A stretch of 64,000 bases of DNA, from NCBI GenBank assembly GCA_964557855.1, contig CAZLBP010000002.1:124001-188000 (forward strand). Reading direction: 5' to 3'. Below are positions 7,419 through 15,917 of this stretch, piece by piece. The stretch is from JAJRZL01 sp964557855. Lineage in GTDB: Bacteria > Zixibacteria > MSB-5A5 > GN15 > FEB-12. Under the pieces are notes generated by a model. That model made no database searches. It saw only the letters and a list, made by a program, of their open reading frames with translations, and was not told the DNA's origin. Numbering within the stretch: the stretch's first letter is position 1; each line of letters opens with the position of its first letter. A program made the position numbers and the translations under genes.

Positions 7419-9728
7419 ATGCCGACCTTTGCCAAACTCCGCACGGACCTCGTCTCGGCGCCCGTCAAGGCCGACGGTGTCACCTACTACAACATCAAGG
7501 ACCCCATCACCGGCAATTTCTTCCGCCTCCGCGAACCGGAGTTCTGGCTCTTAGGTCAACTCGACGGCGACACCTCGTACGAAGAAATCGCCCGACGATT
7601 CCGGGACAAGTTCGACCACGATATCGATGCCGCCATGGCCGAGCAATTCGTCAAGTCACTGGAGCAGATGTATTTCCTCGATGACGGCCGCGCCGAGCAA
7701 GCGACATCCCGGGTCAGTTATCAGGTCGCGCGCGGAAGATCGCTGTTCTCCAGAATGCTCTTCGTCAAGCTCAAGGCCTTCAATCCAAAACACCTGCTCA
7801 ACACCCTCGCCCGACTCTACGCCCCGTTCCACTCGCCGGTTACGCTCTTCCTGTCCGCCCTCCTCATTCTCTTCGGTGTCGGCCTGATACTCAGTAATAT
7901 GGAGACGTTTACCGTGTCTTTGAGCGAAGTCTTCCAGCTCGGCTCGATTATCGCCATAGTAGTTGCCATATTCATAATCGTCTTTATCCATGAATTCGCC
8001 CACGCCGTCGTCTGCCGACACTACGGGGGAGAGGTACGCGAGATGGGCTTCCTGCTGCTGTACTTTCAGCCCTGTTTCTATTCCGACCTCTCCGATGCCT
8101 GGCTGTTCCCTCGCAAATCCCAGCGCCTGGCCGTCACCTGGGCCGGACCCTTCATGCAACTACTGCTTCTGGCCCTGGCCGCGCTAGTCTGGCGCGTGAC
8201 GGTTCCCGGTACCTTCCCCAACGAAGTAGCCCGCATTATCGCTGTCGTCTGTTGGGTCACGCTCCTGTTCAACTTCAATCCGCTCATCAAGCTCGACGGC
8301 TACTACTTGCTGGCAGATCTGGTGGAAGTCCCTAATCTGAGGCGCAAGGCGTTTGCCTACCTCGGTAACGCCATCAAGAGAAGAATCCTCGGCTGGCCTG
8401 TCAGCGCACAGACGCTTTCTGCTCGCGAAAGGCGCATCTTCTTCTTCTATGCCATTCTAGCCGTCATCTATTCCGGGCTCCTGATCGGTTACGTACTCTT
8501 CATAGTCGCTCAGTTCTTACTTGCGAAAATGGGCGGCTGGGGCTTAGCTTTACTCATAGCGGCACTGGTTGTGGCGTTGCGACCGAATATAGCAGATCTT
8601 GGACATGGAGTTGTCAGACACGTTGGATTTATGAAGGCCAAAGCTGCAAGTCCCATACGTGTGGGTATCTACCTGGTTGTCGTGGCCAGCATCACCTACG
8701 GACTGGTGGGCGTACCGTTCCCGCACCGCGTCTCCGGTGAGATCACTATCCGACCCATCGCCGAATTCACATTGCTCCTCAACGAATTCGGATTGCTGGA
8801 GCGATCCCTTCAGCGCCGAGGATCCGATGCCGTCAATAAGTCCGGCTACCTGCAAATGACATCAACCGATATGGCCTCACTCGACATGGTCCCTATGTTC
8901 AAAGATGGACAGCCGGTGTCTGAAGGTGATACACTGGCCGTGCTCGTTTCCAACCAGGTTACCAGTGAGTTAACTGCCGCCCTGGCTGAATTGGAACGGC
9001 TGAAAAGCGAGCTGGATCTTCTGAAGTCGCCTCCGAAGCAAGAAGAAGTGGATCAGGCCGAAGCTCAGGTACAGGCGGCAAAAGCCAATCTGTCCCGTCT
9101 GGAAAAGGAGTTTGAACGCATCGGAGAACTCAGACAGAAGGATTTGGCATCGAGTGAGGAGTATGATGTGGCCAAATCAACCGTCGACATCGCACGAGCC
9201 GAGTTGGCGGATCGTCGCGCACACCTGAATCTAATCAAATCACCACCCAAACCCGAAGCCGAAGCCGTACTTAACGCTGGAATTGCCAAACAAGAGGCTA
9301 GGGTACGGTTCCTTGAAGAACAGGCGCAAGCTCAGGTCGTCAGCTCGCCGATAAGTGGCATCGTGGAGACACAAAACGAGAATAGCGGTATCTTGTCAGT
9401 TGTTGACTCACGTAAGACGGAAGTTCTGGTTCCTGTGTCAGATTTCGACATCAACCTCGTCGAGTTTGATCAGGAAGTCTCTATTAAGGTCCGTTCCTTC
9501 CCTGGAAAAATGTTCCATGGGAAAGTTTTTCACATTCCATCCACCGCACGCATTGTGGACGATAAGGCCGAATTCCCGGTATCAGTAGTCACAGATAACT
9601 CTAACGGCCTGCTCCAAAAAGGCATGACAGGGTACGCCAAGATTCACATTGGCGAGACTTCATTAGCCGAATTGCTGAGTCGCAAGCTGGCATCATTTAT
9701 CAGAGTGGAGTTCTGGTCCTGGTGGTAA
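7419..9728 (+). CDS. PqqD-like / M50 membrane metalloprotease / HlyD fusion protein
   Basis: The 769-residue protein combines three parts. Residues about 15-85 (FRLREPEFWLLGQLDGDTSY…) match the PqqD-like winged-helix fold used as a peptide-recognition element in RiPP pathways. Residues about 130-450 are a polytopic M50 (site-2-protease type) domain with HEFAH at 191-195 and the second motif NFNPLIKLDGYY near 285-296. Residues about 460-755 form a HlyD/barrel-sandwich adaptor with a long coiled coil (about 520-600). Such proteins are thought to process or move short peptides across the inner membrane; the B. subtilis yyd locus has an M50 member. No purine-rich ribosome site precedes the ATG at 7419. 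The likely partner is the 32-codon ORF at 10199. No ABC transporter or radical-SAM enzyme is nearby. Confidence 0.88.
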   Translation: MPTFAKLRTDLVSAPVKADGVTYYNIKDPITGNFFRLREPEFWLLGQLDGDTSYEEIARRFRDKFDHDIDAAMAEQFVKSLEQMYFLDDGRAEQATSRVSYQVARGRSLFSRMLFVKLKAFNPKHLLNTLARLYAPFHSPVTLFLSALLILFGVGLILSNMETFTVSLSEVFQLGSIIAIVVAIFIIVFIHEFAHAVVCRHYGGEVREMGFLLLYFQPCFYSDLSDAWLFPRKSQRLAVTWAGPFMQLLLLALAALVWRVTVPGTFPNEVARIIAVVCWVTLLFNFNPLIKLDGYYLLADLVEVPNLRRKAFAYLGNAIKRRILGWPVSAQTLSARERRIFFFYAILAVIYSGLLIGYVLFIVAQFLLAKMGGWGLALLIAALVVALRPNIADLGHGVVRHVGFMKAKAASPIRVGIYLVVVASITYGLVGVPFPHRVSGEITIRPIAEFTLLLNEFGLLERSLQRRGSDAVNKSGYLQMTSTDMASLDMVPMFKDGQPVSEGDTLAVLVSNQVTSELTAALAELERLKSELDLLKSPPKQEEVDQAEAQVQAAKANLSRLEKEFERIGELRQKDLASSEEYDVAKSTVDIARAELADRRAHLNLIKSPPKPEAEAVLNAGIAKQEARVRFLEEQAQAQVVSSPISGIVETQNENSGILSVVDSRKTEVLVPVSDFDINLVEFDQEVSIKVRSFPGKMFHGKVFHIPSTARIVDDKAEFPVSVVTDNSNGLLQKGMTGYAKIHIGETSLAELLSRKLASFIRVEFWSWW

Positions 9729-9766
9729 GGCACCCGTACTGTGTGAAATTTTTCTCAACTTTTCAG

Positions 9767-9795
9767 TTGACAAGGAGTTCCGAAAACTTTATACT
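9767..9795 (+). promoter_or_regulatory. Near-consensus sigma70 promoter for the peptide transcript
   Basis: TTGACA at 9767-9772, a spacer of exactly 17 bp and TATACT at 9790-9795 make one of the strongest promoter matches in the window. It lies 39 bp after the M50/HlyD stop codon and points toward the 32-codon ORF. The expected start of transcription is near 9802, giving a leader of about 400 nt. Confidence 0.75.
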
Positions 9796-9801
9796 ATGAG
9801 T

Positions 9802-10198
9802 GGCTAACAGCCGCTTGACCCAAAGACCGCATCCAATTGTTTGACATCTAGAGTTCTTCAGTGAAAGGCAAAGCTACTGTATAGCTGGTGCTGAGCAATG
9901 AAGAAAAAGAGGTAAGCCAAAGGTGAGTTCCCGGGATTTGTTCGGGGATAGACTGGCAATAGGAGAAGGAGACTCGTAATCTTCAGATCGCATGTGGGTA
10001 ATAGCGAAACACAATAGTGACCTGTCGACAATCTGTGAATCTTTCTTGCATGCTATTCGTTAATTAATGAAAGACGAAAAACTACTTGATTTTTGAGATG
10101 CGATTGTCATATTGGAAGTGCCGGATGAAATGGAAGTGAATCCGGATGGCGGCCCCCACTAGAGGGGTTTAACTACTGTGTAAACAGGAGGTGGATGG
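9802..10198 (+). other. Long untranslated leader of the peptide transcript
   Basis: Between the promoter and the peptide start lie about 397 nt with no long ORF. It contains a five-codon ORF (ATGAAGAAAAAGAGGTAA at about 9898), whose MKK start resembles that of the downstream peptide. At about 10113-10152 there is an internally duplicated stretch (GGAAGTG…GGATG twice), which in one frame ends …DGGPH-stop before 10163. I cannot match it to a known riboswitch or RNA family by eye. It could be a regulatory RNA, or the remains of additional peptide genes. Confidence 0.4.
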
Positions 10199-10297
10199 AT
10201 GAAGAAGTATGAGCTCACGGTTGAAGTGCTGGAAGCTCGCATCGCTCCGGTTGGTTTGAGCCAGGGCGGGCAACTGTGGAATGGCGGAGGACCGTAA
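10199..10297 (+). CDS. Putative 32-residue secreted/modified peptide precursor
   Basis: The ORF is too short for ordinary gene calling but has a strong ribosome site, AGGAGGTG at 10186-10193, five bases before the ATG. Residues 1-17 are charged and contain VEVLEARIAP, resembling the LEARIAP/LEERIAP-type motif seen at the N-termini of some exported proteins. Residues 18-32 are Gly-rich with a single Trp and end NGGGP. The unit has its own consensus promoter and terminator, and it directly follows a PqqD/M50/HlyD fusion. That gene is the obvious candidate to bind residues 1-17, cleave after or near AP, and export the tail. The role is inferred; alternatives are a regulatory leader peptide or a small membrane-associated signal. 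Confidence 0.6.
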   Translation: MKKYELTVEVLEARIAPVGLSQGGQLWNGGGP

Positions 10298-10320
10298 GAA
10301 CGGCTTTTTCCTTGCGAAGC

Positions 10321-13300
10321 TTAGGCAGGCCCTGAGGTCTGCCTTTTTTTATTGCCCAAAAGTTCGTTAAGCTTCTTGATCTCAGCCATCAGAAATCGCA
10401 CCGTCCGCTTCTTGTAGAAGAAATCACGGTCTTCTTCCGCAATATGCTTGGCCGACATCTCTTTGCACAGCTGCAGGGCCGCCCGGTAGCGCCCATAGCA
10501 CTGCTCGTATTCGCTACGGAGCATGTGTACCTTCCCTTTCAGAGCCAGCCCGGTAATCCGTTCCGGTATGAGGCCCGCGTCTTCGGCGAAGCGCAGCGAG
10601 GTCTTTAAAAACTGTTCCGCGCGGTCGTCGGCGCCGACCGCCAGCAGATACTCAGCCGCCAGGTTGCACATCCAGGCATTCTCGATATCGTTTCTGGTTT
10701 CGGCGACAGCGGGAAGGACGGCGTCCGCGACCGGTTCGGCTTGCAGGAGCATGTCAGCTCGGAGCAGTGCTTCCAGGTGACCGAATTGGATCAACAGTCG
10801 TTCGCGAGGAAGAGAAAGGCCGTCAGCCAGTGACAGCGCCTCCTTGGTGAAGTTGGTCGAAGCGTGGATTTTCGTCAGGACCAACAGGGCGTTCAGCTGC
10901 TCGGCCTTGGCCGATACGGAAGCTGCTTCATCATGAGCCGTGAGAGCCAGTTCGGCCGCTTTTTCGGAATCACCTATGGCTAGTCGGATGGCGGCACGGC
11001 TGATCTGAGCCTGAATAATCATGATCCTGTCGTCGATATCGGGCATAATATTGTCGAATACCGTCAGGGCTCGGTCCGCTTCGATGAAACGCCCCATCCG
11101 ACGATAGACGGTGGCCATCGCCAGATGAAACTTGGCGCAATGCGGCTTATCTTCGACTCGTTCAGCGAGCTCGAGTCCCTCGGTGATATACTCCAGTGAC
11201 TTCTGCAAATTGCCCACCGTGATCATAAGCACACCGAGGTTCTCTTGGTTGAAGAGTATCTCTTTCTTGCTGTCGATACGACGGTTGATCGCCAGTGACT
11301 CCTGCAAACAGGCAATGGCATCCGTCATGGAACCGCTGAGGTGGTAGACGTAGCCCAGATTATTCAGCGTTCTGGCCATTTCGCCGGCGTTGCCCAATTC
11401 CTTTTTGATCTCCAACGACAGCTTGAAAATATAGATGGAGCGCTGCAATCTTCCCTTGATGGCATAGATCGATCCGATATTGCTGAGCGTGGAGGCCGTC
11501 TCGGCCCGGGCTCGCATACGGCGTTGAATATGGAGTGCGACTCGGTAGTTCTTCAGGGCTTCATTGAGATTGCTTATGATCCAGTAGATGTTGCCGATGT
11601 TATTGAGTGTGCGAGAAATCTCCAGTTCATCATTGCTGCTGCGGTAAATCGACAACGCCTTCTTAAGCGCTACCAGACCGTCACTGAACTTCTGCTGCAT
11701 CTTGTACAGGTCACCGATGTCCTTATAGGTTTCGGCCAGCAGTTTGTCGCTTTCTCGACCGGCATATAAGTCGATGATCTCCTGATACGTTGCCAGGGCT
11801 TTTTCCGTCTCGCCTGTTTCTTTGAGCAAGTCGCCCTGCAGCATGAGCAGGTGGCGCATTTTGAACGCATTGCCGGTTTCACGGCCGTACGAGATAACCA
11901 GGTCGAGCAATTGCCGCGCCGTCGAGGTCTGCTGACTATCGTGCAGGTGAGTCGCGGCTTCATAAGCACATCGTTCCGCCCTCTCCAGCTGATCGCACTG
12001 GATATACAACCCGGCGGCCAGTTTGAACAGATTTCGTTGTTCGGCCTCGGCGCCGTACCTGGAGGACAGACGTCGATAAGTCGACAGTGATATAAGCTGT
12101 CTGAGCAAGTGTATCGTTGACTCCCACGAAGTCGGGATTTCGTCGCAAAACGGTATGCTTAGTCTGCAACCATCTTCACGATTCCCAACCACCGCACACC
12201 GAATGAGACACTTTCGTCTGGAAATACCACTCTCCGAAAATCTCATGAGCGCCCTGCGTCTCATAAGCGACGGCCAATAGACGCCGTCACGAAAACGGAA
12301 CTTGTGTCCATCGTAGACTGTATTCCCGCGTCGGTGGTTAGAGGAGACCAGAAGGCGCAGCCACGTCACATTTCCTTCAGCGATCAACGAAAGGTTGCCT
12401 TTGTCCCTGCCCGGCAACTCCAAAAAGTTCTCCACGTTGGTTTCATATGACCAGTCTGTCCGAACAACTCGTGCCGCTGAAAGTATCCGGTCGTAGGCAT
12501 AGCCGGCTCCGATCTCCCGAAGCTCGCGGCACACTTCCCAGGCAGACCTGGGTCTGGCCTCTTGATTCTTAGCCAACATCTGTTCAATGAGTTCCGCCAA
12601 ACCGTCCGGCACATCCGGCCGTAGTTCGCGAATCGGGCGCGGCTCTTCTTCGGTACAGCGGCTGTTGATCCTGACCGGATCCGCGTCCTCGGTAATAAAG
12701 GGATGTTGTCCGGTGAGAAGTTGGTAAGCAACGACGCCGAGGGCAAATAGATCCGATCGGTGCGAGGTTTCGCCGGAGTTAATCGTCTCCGGCGCCATAT
12801 AGCCGACCGTTCCCAGGCCGGCCCGCAGTGACTCCGGTTCGCTCTCCCGGCGTCCCAGCGAGAAGTCCGACAGCTTCACGTAGAAAGTCGGCTGCTGCAC
12901 CGCGTGTCGCCAGTCCTCCGGCAGGAAGATGTTATGTGGCTTGAGATCGCCGTGGATTATACTCTGAAGTCTCAGGTACTCGAGATTGACCGCGATGGCC
13001 GAGAGAATATTAAGTGCTTGAGGGATCGATTCGAGTCGGTTTATCTCATCCAGTGTCGAGCCGCGGCAGAGTTCCAAAGCCAGATACTCGGGCGGATCGA
13101 ATGCCGCACCCACTATTCGTACGAGACCCGGAAACCGCCTTCCCCCGATCAGGCTAAACTCGCGTCGGATAAGAGTGACGAAGGTATCGTTTTGGTCGAC
13201 GGTCGCTTCGAGAGGTAGTTTGAGAGCAACTTCCGTACCACTCTCCGACAACCTGGCTCTTATTACCGTTGCCGTTCCGCCCCTTCCAAGTTGACCGAGA

Positions 13301-13335
13301 CTTCGGTATCCCGGCGGCAGGGGCCTGTTGCTCAT
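10321..13335 (-). CDS. Serine/threonine protein kinase with C-terminal TPR array
   Basis: The 1004-residue protein begins with a Pkn/Hanks-type kinase domain (about residues 8-275). It has a glycine-rich loop GQLGRGGTATV, VALK with the ATP lysine, HGDLKPHN with the catalytic Asp at 130, DFSLG (Gly of DFG replaced by Ser) and GYMAPE. A linker of about 150 residues leads into roughly ten TPR-like repeats (about 430-960; for example ARTLNNLGYVYHLSGSM). These probably form a scaffold for partner binding. No transmembrane segment is visible, so it is probably cytosolic. Its start overlaps the end of the upstream histidine kinase by 4 nt, which implies translational coupling. The C-terminus overlaps the convergent terminator. 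Confidence 0.92.
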   Translation of the reverse strand: MSNRPLPPGYRSLGQLGRGGTATVIRARLSESGTEVALKLPLEATVDQNDTFVTLIRREFSLIGGRRFPGLVRIVGAAFDPPEYLALELCRGSTLDEINRLESIPQALNILSAIAVNLEYLRLQSIIHGDLKPHNIFLPEDWRHAVQQPTFYVKLSDFSLGRRESEPESLRAGLGTVGYMAPETINSGETSHRSDLFALGVVAYQLLTGQHPFITEDADPVRINSRCTEEEPRPIRELRPDVPDGLAELIEQMLAKNQEARPRSAWEVCRELREIGAGYAYDRILSAARVVRTDWSYETNVENFLELPGRDKGNLSLIAEGNVTWLRLLVSSNHRRGNTVYDGHKFRFRDGVYWPSLMRRRALMRFSESGISRRKCLIRCAVVGNREDGCRLSIPFCDEIPTSWESTIHLLRQLISLSTYRRLSSRYGAEAEQRNLFKLAAGLYIQCDQLERAERCAYEAATHLHDSQQTSTARQLLDLVISYGRETGNAFKMRHLLMLQGDLLKETGETEKALATYQEIIDLYAGRESDKLLAETYKDIGDLYKMQQKFSDGLVALKKALSIYRSSNDELEISRTLNNIGNIYWIISNLNEALKNYRVALHIQRRMRARAETASTLSNIGSIYAIKGRLQRSIYIFKLSLEIKKELGNAGEMARTLNNLGYVYHLSGSMTDAIACLQESLAINRRIDSKKEILFNQENLGVLMITVGNLQKSLEYITEGLELAERVEDKPHCAKFHLAMATVYRRMGRFIEADRALTVFDNIMPDIDDRIMIIQAQISRAAIRLAIGDSEKAAELALTAHDEAASVSAKAEQLNALLVLTKIHASTNFTKEALSLADGLSLPRERLLIQFGHLEALLRADMLLQAEPVADAVLPAVAETRNDIENAWMCNLAAEYLLAVGADDRAEQFLKTSLRFAEDAGLIPERITGLALKGKVHMLRSEYEQCYGRYRAALQLCKEMSAKHIAEEDRDFFYKKRTVRFLMAEIKKLNELLGNKKRQTSGPA
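10323..10350 (+). terminator. Intrinsic terminator of the peptide transcript
   Basis: AGGCAGGCC-CTGA-GGTCTGCCT forms a nine-pair stem (one G-U) followed immediately by a run of T. It lies 25 bp after the peptide stop codon. The hairpin overlaps the last codons of the convergent kinase gene (stop at 10321), so the sequence serves two purposes. Confidence 0.85.
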
Positions 13336-15155
13336 TGCAATGTGCTCTCAACAGGTTTGGGCTGGAATCTCGGCAGGACTATCCTGAACGTCGTGCCCGC
13401 ATTGACTTCCGATTCGCAGGTCAGCTCGCCGTGATGCTGATCGATGATCGTTTTGCAGTTCGACAATCCCAGACCGTGTCCACTTTTCTTCGTTGTATAA
13501 TGGAGTTTGAATATCTTACCCAGGGCCTGCTTGGACATGCCGATCCCGTTGTCGGTGACGATGATCGTTACCTCTTCGTGGTCCTCATCGTATTCGGCCC
13601 GGATTGTTATCTCACGCTTATAAGCGCTTTTCTTCTCGGCATGGTTGACCGCCTTTTCCTCGTTGGCATCGGCGGCATTATTGAGCAGATTCAGCAGCAC
13701 CTGCTGGATCTGGCCAACGTCCATTTCGATATTGGGGATATCCGGATCGATCTCAATCGTGAAATGGGTTTGTTTGAAACGGACCTGGCCCCGCAGCGAA
13801 AAGAGCAGATCTTCGATAAGGTGCTTGATGTCGTAACTGATAATCTCCGATTCCGGCCGGGAGAAGTCCATCAGGTTCTCTACGAACCGCTTGATCTTCT
13901 GGATGTTCTCCGTAATTGACAAAGCGTTGTATTTGACTTTGTCGAACCGCTGTTTGTCTATGTTGAGAGACATGAGTTCGGCATTGTTGGACGTAATCGC
14001 CAGGAAATTGTTCAACTCGTGGGCGATGGAGGCGGCCATTTCACCTTTGGCGACCAGCTTCTCCGAAAGTATGACGTATTTTTCCATGATGACTTTCTCG
14101 GTGATGTCTTCCACCGCGATAATCACGCCGTGGTCGCCGTGCGGCAGCTGCGAAATCGGCGTTATCTTTACCGAGAGGGCTTTTTCCAGGTATCCGGTAT
14201 TGTGGAAATACCGCGAGTCCGAGAACTCCTGCTCTGTCGCAATCGCTTCGTTGATCATGTGCAGCCAACGCGGTCTCTCGCTCGCGATGAGCAGGTTCTC
14301 GAAACGACTCGGCCGACCCGGCTCGCCGATACACACGATATTATCCTTGTTAAAGTCGAAAATCTCCAGCGCAATGGCGTTGATAGTGGCGATCTGGCCC
14401 TGGGTATCAACGACAACCGTGCCGAACGGAGCATTCTTGATAACCTGTTCATTGTATTGCTGCATGGTCAACAACGTGTCGTAGAGCCTGGCATTGTGCA
14501 GGGCGTTGGAGACCATCTGCGCGTAAAGCTCGAAAAGGTACAGATCCGATTTGAGAAACATCCGCGACTGACTGGAGTTGTCGAGATAGATAACACCCAC
14601 CACACGGTCCTTCACGGTGAGCGGGACGCACATGATTGAACGCAGATGTAATTCTACGACCGATTGTTGATTGGCGTACCGTGAGTCTGACATCGCGTCC
14701 GAGGTATAAATGGTCTTGCCGGTGGCCGCTACGTCTTTCGTTATCGACTGCGAGACCTTGAAGTTTTCACCCAGCATGTCCGCCGTGCTCAGATTATAGG
14801 CGGTTCGAATCTGCAGGTCGTTCTCATCATCGAGGAGCATGAGCAATCCGCGCTCGGCCTGCATCAACTCGACCGCTTTGCTCATGACGATCTTCAGCAC
14901 ATCGTCCAGCACGAGCGAGGAGTTGACGGCCATGGAGACTTCCAGCAAAGCCTCCAGGTCGGCTTCGCTCTGCATGGCGCCCCTGGTGGTCGGGTCAATT
15001 CGTCGGTTCTCCCTGGCAAGATTGTCCATTTTCTCCATTGCTTCGTCCAATGGGTCGCGGGTGCTCGAGGATGTTCCGTCGCGAATAGAATCGACGGCGC
15101 TGGTCTGGTCGTTCTGGGATGAATTCACGTTGTTTTCCTCTCGGGCCTGATCCAT
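13332..15155 (-). CDS. Soluble sensor histidine kinase (GAF-PAS-HisKA-HATPase)
   Basis: The start is placed at the ATG at 15155, seven bases after GGAGAG, rather than the in-frame GTG at 15170. The product is about 607 residues. A GAF domain spans about 60-215 and a PAS-like domain about 225-340. The DHp helix carries ASIAHELNNFLAITS (phospho-His; the usual Pro of NNPL is Phe). The ATPase boxes are NLLNNAADAN, TDNGIGMS and GHGLGLSNCKTII. No membrane segment is present, so it senses a cytosolic signal. It precedes and overlaps the Ser/Thr kinase gene by 4 nt. No response regulator is adjacent, which suggests that the two kinases work together or that the regulator is remote. Confidence 0.92.
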   Translation of the reverse strand: MDQAREENNVNSSQNDQTSAVDSIRDGTSSSTRDPLDEAMEKMDNLARENRRIDPTTRGAMQSEADLEALLEVSMAVNSSLVLDDVLKIVMSKAVELMQAERGLLMLLDDENDLQIRTAYNLSTADMLGENFKVSQSITKDVAATGKTIYTSDAMSDSRYANQQSVVELHLRSIMCVPLTVKDRVVGVIYLDNSSQSRMFLKSDLYLFELYAQMVSNALHNARLYDTLLTMQQYNEQVIKNAPFGTVVVDTQGQIATINAIALEIFDFNKDNIVCIGEPGRPSRFENLLIASERPRWLHMINEAIATEQEFSDSRYFHNTGYLEKALSVKITPISQLPHGDHGVIIAVEDITEKVIMEKYVILSEKLVAKGEMAASIAHELNNFLAITSNNAELMSLNIDKQRFDKVKYNALSITENIQKIKRFVENLMDFSRPESEIISYDIKHLIEDLLFSLRGQVRFKQTHFTIEIDPDIPNIEMDVGQIQQVLLNLLNNAADANEEKAVNHAEKKSAYKREITIRAEYDEDHEEVTIIVTDNGIGMSKQALGKIFKLHYTTKKSGHGLGLSNCKTIIDQHHGELTCESEVNAGTTFRIVLPRFQPKPVESTLQ

Positions 15156-15254
15156 GGCATATCTCTCCACAACTGGTTATCGTTGTTAGATGTATCGGTA
15201 AAACTCAAGCGAAATTTAGGGATTGTGTGCAAAAAACATACAGAAACGAGACTG

Positions 15255-15917
15255 TCAAAAGTCCGCAACCCGAACCTCCGATAGCTTAAACGGGCGCGAG
15301 ACAGCTGACAGTTCCTCACGCCCGTAATTGGTGAGTTTCAGGAATTGGCGGAAGAGGAACTCCAGCGGTGACTCGTCGCCCGCTTCGCCGGGTGGCTTTA
15401 AGTTTAGGGCAGTCATTGAGATACAGACACACGTGACCTTGATCTGATAGTTGCGGCCCCGATCCAGACTGTCAAGAAACGCGATTTCCGTAGTCAGCGA
15501 GTCGGCAAGAAACCGGTGCAACCCCCGTAATGAAACGAAGCTGTGTTCGTTTCGACACGTGTCTCGGAACTGTTCACATACGACATATTGGTCAGACGGC
15601 AGCCGGTACTCCATAATAAGTGAATGCGTCGTTTGCGCCAGCAGCTCAGAACCCCAGAACCTCTTGGGGCTCGTCAGAAATACGCTGTAGTCCACTGCCA
15701 CGTCAATACCGTTCTTCAAGAGGTCAACTCGATCTGACGTAATAATGGAGGCCAGCGAGACGGAGACATGCAGGTTGTCGTCCCGTCGGAATATCTCGAA
15801 TCCGAGACCGTTCGAGCCTTCGGACGCTCCAGTCAGCGCCGGCAACAGCAAAAGCCCAATACACCAGTACCAAACGACCGTCGCCGAACGGACATGCCTG
15901 TCAATATCGTCGTTCAT
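15255..15917 (-). CDS. DUF4390-like secreted protein of the ntrYX cluster
   Basis: The 220-residue protein has an N-terminal hydrophobic signal (VVWYWCIGLLLLPALTG) and a beta-rich body with GIDVAVDYSVFL, a Trp-containing SPKRFWGSELL, HSLIMEYRLPSDQYVV and FVSLRGLHRFL. This pattern fits DUF4390 proteins, which in proteobacteria are encoded beside ntrY-ntrX; the synteny here supports the assignment. It is exported, but its function is unknown. The start codon overlaps the stop of the outer-membrane protein gene by one base (TGATG), so it is the last gene of that operon. A 99-bp gap separates it from the next kinase operon. Confidence 0.65.
   Translation of the reverse strand: MNDDIDRHVRSATVVWYWCIGLLLLPALTGASEGSNGLGFEIFRRDDNLHVSVSLASIITSDRVDLLKNGIDVAVDYSVFLTSPKRFWGSELLAQTTHSLIMEYRLPSDQYVVCEQFRDTCRNEHSFVSLRGLHRFLADSLTTEIAFLDSLDRGRNYQIKVTCVCISMTALNLKPPGEAGDESPLEFLFRQFLKLTNYGREELSAVSRPFKLSEVRVADF

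Noticed and set aside
9802..10198. Known riboswitch or tmRNA/SRP/RNase P RNA in the peptide leader
   Set aside because: I looked for the conserved core strings of these RNAs and found none; it remains an unassigned leader.
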